From the NCBI GenBank assembly GCA_936432065.2, contig OW386292.2, positions 13,918,918 through 13,982,917 of the forward strand: a stretch of DNA of 64,000 bases, in the 5' to 3' direction. Source of the DNA: Rutpela maculata (Eukaryota > Arthropoda > Insecta > Coleoptera > Cerambycidae). A program made the translations under genes and the position numbers. Of this stretch, positions 56,899-64,000 are shown piece after piece; the first letter of the stretch is position 1; the number at the start of each line of letters is the position of its first letter. The notes under the pieces are model-generated. The model had not been told where the DNA came from. It saw only the letters and a list, made by a program, of their open reading frames with translations, and did no database searches.

Positions 56899-58070
56899 TA
56901 CTAAACCAATTCGAAAAATCTCACGTTTACATTTTTCTTTTATTGTTTTGGTCCATTTGATTGATTTAAGTGCATTCACTGTACTCTGGATGCAATAATA
57001 AAAATAGCCCTAAAAAAATCAAGTAGTCTAAAAAAAATTTTAAAACTACGAAGTCGTACTTAAAATCGTCTCCGGAATTCTCGAGTCATCGGGAAAACCG
57101 GAAGTGATGGAAAAGTGTCAAATTATGAAAAATTTGGCGTTTCTTGTATACATTACCCTTGTCAAATTTAAGACTTATATCTTGAAAACTCTGGACACTA
57201 TGGCTTGTCTAATAATTCTGTTGACACCCGGTATACTACTTACAGTAATAATGCGACAGATGGTGGGACGCTGTCAGACGTACCATTCAGCAAAGAGGGG
57301 CCAACTAGACTAGAATATTTCTGCCAAGACGTTGTGAATAAGAAGACAATAATAATGCGATTTTCTTTGAGCTGAAAGATCGTATAAAAGTGAAAGTAAT
57401 ATCTCGACCCGTTCGATCTCGGAAAAAAAATATATAGCATTACTTAAATGGGACTCATCCCAGCTTGAGCCGATTACAATAAATTGGCAAGAACCGTACT
57501 AACAATTCAATAATTTATATACCATGTAGTCAACCCACACGCGGTTATCCCGGGTACAGTTTATTTATTAGACCGCATAAAATCTCTTGTCTTGGCGATA
57601 AAATATGTGTTCTAACAAACGGAAGATCCTGAATGCAGAAATTCACAGCATTCATTACGAAATTAACTGAGTATGTCTTGTTTGAATCATTTATTAATCG
57701 CTGAGATGCCAATAGAAGCTGTAGCTTTTCTAGAAAATGAATCAGTTTGAGTTCAATATTCGATATAGTAGTATTTCATTGTCTATATCGAGTCTTATGA
57801 TTTACATTCTCTTGTAACAACATAAATTACAGTCCGTTCAGTACTTCAGTGAATGCGGGTGCCATAGGCGTCCGCTGAGCCACATATATTGTACTGGTAA
57901 ATAATGTAATAAATGTTAACAAAACAACAACACTTGGAAAAAGAAATATGAATTTATATTACAGTTGCATGGGCAATTATTTTCGGAAGCAAAATACATT
58001 TATAACTATATTGATGTTGTCTGTCGCAAATATTTTTGAAAGTATTTCTGGTGCATGCTAATGATAATAG
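56899..58070. other. AT-rich DNA with no recognised gene
   Basis: No motif-bearing open frame or clear repeat pair seen. Confidence 0.35.
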
Positions 58071-58657
58071 ATAATTACCGCTATATGTGAACAGCAGAAA
58101 CAAAAAATAGAGATAAAACAAAAATTAGATGGATTGCCGAAGCTGTTCATGGTGTAATAGTTACAAGCTTCTGCATAACAAAAATAATCCGGAAACCATC
58201 TTACTGTGTAGAATATTTGTGTTTTTGTAAAATTTCTTTGGTAAAAGACCAAGTTCTGACGAAAAAGACAAGATCATAGATTCAATAAAAAGTAGCAGGA
58301 ACGTGTTAAACACTCTGAGTACCTCAGTACTGAGGTTGCAAACATTGAAATCGACAGAAGAAAGCATTCTAATTTATTAGATTTTCCTGAACTGACTGTA
58401 CGTTGGTTACAAATTTTGTTCATTTCTTCTCATCATTTGTGTAGGCTGTGTCAAAATTGTCCAAATTAATTGGAGATAACAATAATCCTCAAGTCCAGTT
58501 TGTAAAAGAAACACCAGATATACTGAAGATATAAACAGCAAAACTGAGCGTTGTTACGTACAGTATTTCAAATCACAGAAGTATTTTGTCGGTATTACTG
58601 CAATTGCACTAATGGCAACAGAACAGTGGGCTGCTGTTCACATATAGCGGCAATTAT
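58071..58657. repeat. 587-bp segment between 27-bp inverted repeats
   Basis: ATAATTACCGCTATATGTGA at 58071 continues to 58097 and is mirrored at 58631-58657 with one mismatch in 27 bases. The interior has no recognisable coding motif. It is probably a non-autonomous DNA element. Confidence 0.6.
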
Positions 58658-58790
58658 TTAATATTATCTTTTGCGTGAGAAATACCTATACCTTTAGTTG
58701 TCGTATTACCAATTGCGAGACCATATACGTAATGCATTGTCGCCATTTCTGTATTCGTGTAATTCACCACATTTACCGAGATATTCGAAT
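58658..58790 (-). pseudogene. N-terminal scrap of a mariner-type transposase
   Basis: VNYTNTEMATMHYVYGLAIG resembles the first residues of insect mariner-type transposases (NYTNTE..DMHF.YG.A.GN). The match stops close to the right inverted repeat at 58657, suggesting that the neighbouring element inserted here. Only about 25 residues match. Confidence 0.4.
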
Positions 58791-59844
58791 AAAAACAGCG
58801 AAAAAATAAAATAAATTCAATGAAACACCAAAAATCGAAGAAATAATACGATGAGATGATTTTGAACACCAACAACTTACGTTATGTCAACAAATATTGT
58901 TTAGGATAACTAGATTTATGTGTTAAATTATTAGTCAATACTGCTAAGTAAAGCAATTTGAATTTAATTGTTTTAATCAAGAAGTGTGCGTCTGACGAGA
59001 AAAACGCAAGAGACCGTTTTCATGTAGAACTGACCAGGATAATCAGAAAAAATATCCACATGGAAAATGTCAGTGGACATGTTTGCAGAGCCGACTGGTG
59101 GAGCGATAAAAAAAATTCTAATTAAAATATGTAGTCTTATATCCTATTAACACATACCAAAATTGAAAATAATATCTAAAGTAAGTGCTTTCTGAGATAT
59201 TAAATAAACTAAGTATTTAAAAAAAAATTCAACACCCTGTAGCAAAAAATTTAAACTGTTGCGGACTTATAGTACAGTAAATATAGAACACAAATTACCT
59301 AAACCTAAACATCCAAAACATCCAAAAGGTATAGGCAATTCTTGTCCCAGGTTGTTCACTATCCTCGGTACAACACCATGAAAAATTCCGAAGTTTGTGG
59401 CGTCGGATTTGGGAGAGGAAGGGGGCGGGGGTATCACTGACTATCCTTTTTCCGCAGTTTTGCTCTGATATCTCCAAAACTATTAGGTTTATCAAGATTA
59501 TGAACATAAACAAAGTTGTTGTACATAAAATTTCTGACAGAATTGCTTCTATTCATATTTTTTATCAACCTAATAGTTATCGAGATATGGAGGGCAAAAA
59601 TCTGTGAAATGTTAAAAATTGACAAATAAAGCTAAAGATTGCCTTAAATTTGTCTAATTTGAGCTTAAATTGTTTGGATTGAAGTGGGGGAGAGTTGAAA
59701 AAGAAATCCGGAGAAGAGAAAGGATGACGGCCTTGAATACAATGAAGAGCAGGTGGGCTGCTTGAAGGGAGAGGTGGGGTGGCCGACCCGACCCCTCCCG
59801 TTTTACGACCCTAGTTATGCGACAGCGTTTCGTTCAGTTCATAG

Positions 59845-60434
59845 TAGTGATGGGCATAACCGATTAATTTCAATAACCGAATACTAGGTATTCAAGTAAT
59901 TTCAATAACCGGATAATCATTCGAGTGATGGTCACTTGAATCCTATGCATAACTTACAAGGCTATTTAACAATTTTTGCTCAAATTCCGGTTTATACAAT
60001 TTTTTTTAATATTTCCATGGGAATATCAATCAATCAATTCATTTTTGGGAAAAATGTGTACAGGATAAAATGATTCTTTATAAAATTGCACATAGTTTGA
60101 TTATTTCTTGACATAATAAATATAAATATAAATAAAATAATATTATAAATAATAGGTAAGTAAATGCACTGATTACTACATCAATCGGTACATCAATTCG
60201 TTCTAATACTTATTTTAGAAACGTAGGTTAGTAATGAGGTTCACTCGTTTATTATACGATACGAGTTAACATTTAATTTATTTGTGAGAGAGAGATGAGT
60301 TATATGACTACTTCAATAACTGTTTAACATTCGGTTATTTTTCACTTGAGTACTCGTCGACAATAACCGAGTAATGCAGGTTATTTCAATAACCGGATAA
60401 CCGGTTATTTTTCACTCGAGTGATCCCATCACTA
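59845..60434. mobile_element. 590-bp hAT-type MITE with perfect 8-bp target duplication
   Basis: The ends TAGTGATGGG and CCCATCACTA are perfect inverted repeats. GTTCATAG occurs at 59837-59844 and again at 60435-60442. AATAACCG and ACCGGTTAT motifs repeat near both ends, with ACTCGAGTGA inside the right end. No coding frame. Confidence 0.9.
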
Positions 60435-60599
60435 GTTCATAGGGCGTACCTATCTACTCGGGAATGTTGTTTAGTTTGGAAGTGTGCACTTTTTATAAAC
60501 GTGAGTTTTTGTGTAATCGACCGTGAGTTTTGGAAAAAACGAATTATTTGCATGTAATGGTTATAGTAGTCGAATCCGTTTGGATTGGGGCTGACTAAT

Positions 60600-60878
60600 G
60601 TCCTCGTACTGCATCCTATCTTCCTGATCCAGCAGCAGCACCACCAACTTCCTCAAGCTCGAAGCAACCTTCGTCGTCGTCTTCATCTTCATCCAACTCA
60701 GTCTCAGGAGCGTTCTGACATGAGAGGCCAGAGCAGTGTTCACAGGTCAAAGAGAGATGAACCTGAAGAGTTCGATGCTGAGCAAATTTTAGTGTCAGAT
60801 AATGTTCTTCTATTAGGAAAGAACTATGATTCAGATGACAGTGAAGAAGAGAGCAATGATGATGATGAAATCGAATAA
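60600..60878 (+). pseudogene. Ser-rich then acidic frame, unrecognised
   Basis: One frame reads PDPAAAPPTSSSSKQPSSSS to a stop near 60717; another continues DEPEEFDAEQILVSDN and ends DSDDSEEESNDDDEIE at 60878. They may be two parts of one broken transposon protein, since they lie between inverted arms. No domain is recognised. Confidence 0.25.
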
Positions 60879-61140
60879 GTTTGAAAATACTTTCTGATCT
60901 TGTAATAATCTTGAAAATACATTATTATCTTGTAACAAATGTAAAACACATCCAGATTTGTCTTTTTTACGTTTCAAATCTCAACTTTTACTGTTTCTTA
61001 CATTTAACCGTCTTCCCCCCTCCCAAACACGACGCCACGAATTTTTCATGGCGTGTTGTACTGAGGATAGTGAACAACCTGGGACAAGAATTGTCTATAC
61101 CTTTTGGATGTTTGGGTCTGTTACTAAATTTACTGTACTA

Positions 61141-63289
61141 TTATGTTCATATGAACTTTTCTTCATAAAATGACCTAAGGAATCACACCTTGAAATATTA
61201 CCACGTCATTAAGGAATACGCTGTATATTATTTACTCATAGCCTTACCTACACGTTGATATAGTTAGTAATGGGGATTTCTATCGGGGGCACTTCACCCA
61301 TGCCTATCCGGCTATATCCTTTGTCTACAGTTTCAGAGTTCTAGCTGTTTGAGAAAACATACATATCGCCTTATTTTAGGAACTACCATAGCGGTGGAAA
61401 TTTCGTAGCAAACGGGTTGGACGTGTCCCTGTACTTTTATTTCGAAAACCCACGGAGGGTGTGATTTGTAGTGCTCTGGAGCTCTGTCCCTTCTCTGTGA
61501 AACATGAATATTAATTTTTATGTCACACATCGATCAACTATATTTTACGTACTAAAATGCCACCCGAATAACAAATTTTCTGTTTATTTGAAGAGGGTAA
61601 ACGTAACAGGAAGCTGGGCTCTTATTGACCCATATCCCGAATCTCTGACAAAGCCTTAGGTATACACGCACAAAGTGCCATAAACACATAAAATATTGCC
61701 GTAATATTCAAATCTAAATTTATCGAACGAGTTATAAATAGTGCCAAGAGGGCCCTTTTATGTTAAACGGCCGCTGAAAATTGCCAAATATTTACATTAG
61801 TAATAATTTACATGATTCAACATATGTCGAACGAAATTTAATATTTACTCTATCATAATGAACGGGTTATATTATCATAACTAAATAATTTAATGAATTT
61901 CAAATTTGATTTTCCGTCAAATTTTCCTGTTAACTCTACAATCCCTTTGTTGTTTATGGAATCTCCATTGGCTATTTGTGACCACAAACAAACAAAAATT
62001 TGAATATACCTGGAGGTTTTTCAGAACAAGTTTTATGATTTTGGTTGTTGGCTAAAATCATGAAAGAACAATGTTAAAAATGATCAAATAAAAGTAAAAC
62101 CTCTGATAAAAGTAAATCAGTAGCATAAAATAGTTGTTTTGGTCCCACAGTAACTTAAAAAAATAATTTAAAAAAAGAAAATTTGCATATAGTGAAAACA
62201 TATAATTCACCAGATTTTTATCCAATTACAAAAAAAATTAAGGAACCAGTTTTGAAATTTCAAATGGTTAATAAATTCTTTATTTACCAATTGATTTTGA
62301 TTTTGTTGGCCCTTCCTCTAGCTGACATTAATTTACTCTCCAAAGGAGGGTGTTAAAAAGTGGCTAATTTTGGGCTAAGCGAAACAACGGAAAATGAACA
62401 CGGTTTTTGATAACATTTTTCCCGTAAAATGCGATGACGTATTCGGTTTTGAGAAAATATGGTGGGAAAATGTGGAAAAGAAAATGCTTGAGAATTTACA
62501 AAGTTTTGTCTGACATATTCACAATAGTAAAGAATCTAGCATCCAAAAAGACGCCTCTAAAATGCCGAACCCTGAACTCGCGGGTATAAAATTTAAAAAA
62601 TGTGGATATTATCCAGAATTTTATGCCGAATCCGATTTCAGAGGGCGCGATGTCGGTCAAGAACTTAAAATTTAACTTAACTATTTCATTATCTTTCGTT
62701 TACATTGCATTTACTAGCTTATTTATAAAGATTTTTTAATAATTCTTGTATCAATCGAAAGCTTAATGTTTGTAGCTTCATACAAGTGTAATAGAGAGAC
62801 ATTATTTTCATTATAACCAACACTATAAATTGTTTAAACAATATGTGCTCGGAAAGTGTAGTGTAATTTTCGACATCGAGGTACTTTTGTTATTATTGCA
62901 GATAGATGTGTAGTTATTCGAGACGAAATACGTAGAATAGACCAACGAACATTTTTTAATAAAGCAATTTTTTAATTCGCTGAATAATGATTTTTTTAAA
63001 ATGAAGCGCATTGTTTTGGTCTACCGCGCGCGAGGTCTTGTCTCTGTAGGCTATTTACATATGATTTCGAGGCACTGCTGTTATAATAAAAGTATTTATT
63101 ATTGCGTACAGTGTACAGTGCTCGTCACAATAATTTTGCCACCTATGGCAAGTTTTATTTGATTTATCATATAAATAAATATATAAATCCGCCATCCTTC
63201 ACCACAACACAGTTGACATTTTATTCTTATACAGCAGAGGACAATTAACAAAATAAACAAAAAAATCTAATAATATACACCAGGAGGAA
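61141..63289. other. AT-rich DNA with no recognised gene
   Basis: No motif-bearing frame or repeat end seen. Confidence 0.35.
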
Positions 63290-63650
63290 ATGTAGAGAAT
63301 TTCGAAAAATGTTTGGAATTGTTTGCATTTACAAAATATGTTTCCAGGCGTTACATTTGGACGGACACTTTTTGTCATAAGTCTTAATACTAATATATTG
63401 TTCTTCGAAACCCAACCAAAATCTTTTGGATTGGGAAGCACTGGATTGACGCAACCTGCTGTCTTCCAAATAATTATTTGGTAGGCCTTCATTAGAATAG
63501 CAATCGAAAATAATAATACAATTTAAACCATAATGATAACGAACAAATGAAACACACCGATGAACAATATCTCTACATTGAGCCGGTCGTTGCCACACAA
63601 CTCTTCTAAGGAGAAACCCCCCCCGTCTGTTACAAATTGTTTTAGGTAAA
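63290..63650 (-). pseudogene. Internally deleted nuclease/Cys-rich transposon gene (copy 4)
   Basis: Reading leftward, the first part gives FLLRRVVWQRPAQCRDIVHR, CVSFVRYHYGLN and CIIIFDCYSN, which aligns with NLIRRVVWSKQGTFDDIYTA and VTVVFDVYADN of the 12-kb copy; the preceding DGG is in a neighbouring frame across a run of eight G. In the next frame the C-terminal part follows at once: AYQIIIWKTAGCVNPVLPNP, KDFGWVS, LRLMTKSVRPNVTPGNIFCK, CK. The central XPG-I region is deleted and the Cys cluster fades after C-K-C-K. The window end at 64000 limits the search for a right-hand TIR. Confidence 0.55.
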
Positions 63651-64000
63651 GTTGGTGTAAGTTTTTTATCAAAATAAGAAAAAAGGAGATGATTTTGTTG
63701 TTTTTCGAAACGAAATATCGTCAAATAAACTAACCGGTATATGTTTTATTTCATATTTAAATAAACCATGTTTAATTAATATTACCAACAAAAATTTTTG
63801 TTGACTATTGTTACATTCTTACGGTGTTAAAACATAAACAAATACCCTTTTTTGAAAAGAATCTGTCAATTTGACAATCATACCTTTGTTAATATTTAAC
63901 CGATTTATACCATATTGAAGTTTAGAGCTCTTTTCCTCAAAGTTTTGCCTCTTTACTTTTTTTCCTAAAGTGTCATTCGTGTGGGCTATTACCGATTAAA

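Larger units (their letters stand above)
59265..61140. mobile_element. Inverted arms (~140 bp) enclosing a hAT-type MITE and an acidic frame
   Basis: 59265-59420 mirrors 61005-61140: GTCCCAGGTTGTTCACTATC on the left against GATAGTGAACAACCTGGGAC on the right, with AAAAGGTATAGGCAATTCTTG also paired. The outer ends are not defined. An 8-bp-duplication hAT-type MITE lies between the arms. Confidence 0.5.

Noticed and set aside
60561..60743. Minus-strand 60-codon frame opposite the Ser-rich frame
   Set aside because: It is the shadow of a TCG/TCT-rich repeat and has no recognisable domain.

Overview
The window looks like repeat-dominated nuclear DNA of an arthropod, most likely an insect. It is AT-rich, has no operons or bacterial-type genes, and I find no intact host gene. 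Nearly every recognisable coding trace belongs to a transposable element and is broken. The mix is Penelope-like GIY-YIG ends, RTE- and Jockey-type reverse transcriptases, mariner-type transposases, hAT-type elements with 8-bp target duplications, DINE-1-like elements, a tyrosine recombinase and many hairpin MITEs. A beetle-like genome is plausible, but the sequence alone does not settle the order.

Layout. 1-3.7 kb: a possible tRNA-derived SINE, two Penelope-like 3' ends in inverted orientation, and a pair of near-loopless palindromes. 3.7-9.4 kb: a TIR element holding a Cys-rich gene remnant, small MITEs and an 878-bp hAT-type element with a visible target duplication. 9.7-14.3 kb: a LINE endonuclease fragment joined to a repeat tail, then a TIR element holding a remnant of an XPG/FEN1-like nuclease gene with a Cys-rich C-terminus; a DINE-1-like element and a 5'-truncated LINE have inserted into it. 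15-19.7 kb: mariner and reverse transcriptase scraps, a 29-bp perfect hairpin and a 665-bp foldback MITE. 20.6-23.7 kb: a mariner-type transposon cut by a DINE-1-like element. 25.5-27.2 kb: a TIR element with a second clear copy of the Cys-rich domain. 28-29.4 kb: two DINE-1-like units head to tail. 31-36 kb: two copies of a ~900-bp MITE, one inside a Jockey-type reverse transcriptase. 40.5-44.1 kb: a TIR element with a DUF7869-like remnant. 44.7-46.2 kb: a tyrosine recombinase gene with a 57-nt intron between 23-bp inverted repeats. 46.3-51.2 kb: a five-level nest of insertions. 51.4-52.8 kb: two more DINE-1-like units around a minisatellite. 53.5-64 kb: mariner scraps, the third ~900-bp MITE, a second hAT-type MITE with a perfect 8-bp duplication, and a fourth nuclease/Cys-rich remnant.

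The most unusual signal is the nuclease/Cys-rich gene. Four independent decayed copies lie in 64 kb, three of them between inverted repeats, which suggests it is cargo or the transposase of a DNA-transposon group. The second is a pair of repeat families with DINE-1/Helentron architecture (terminal palindrome, GTCY microsatellite, conserved block after it). All family assignments come from motifs recognised by eye; no database search was run.
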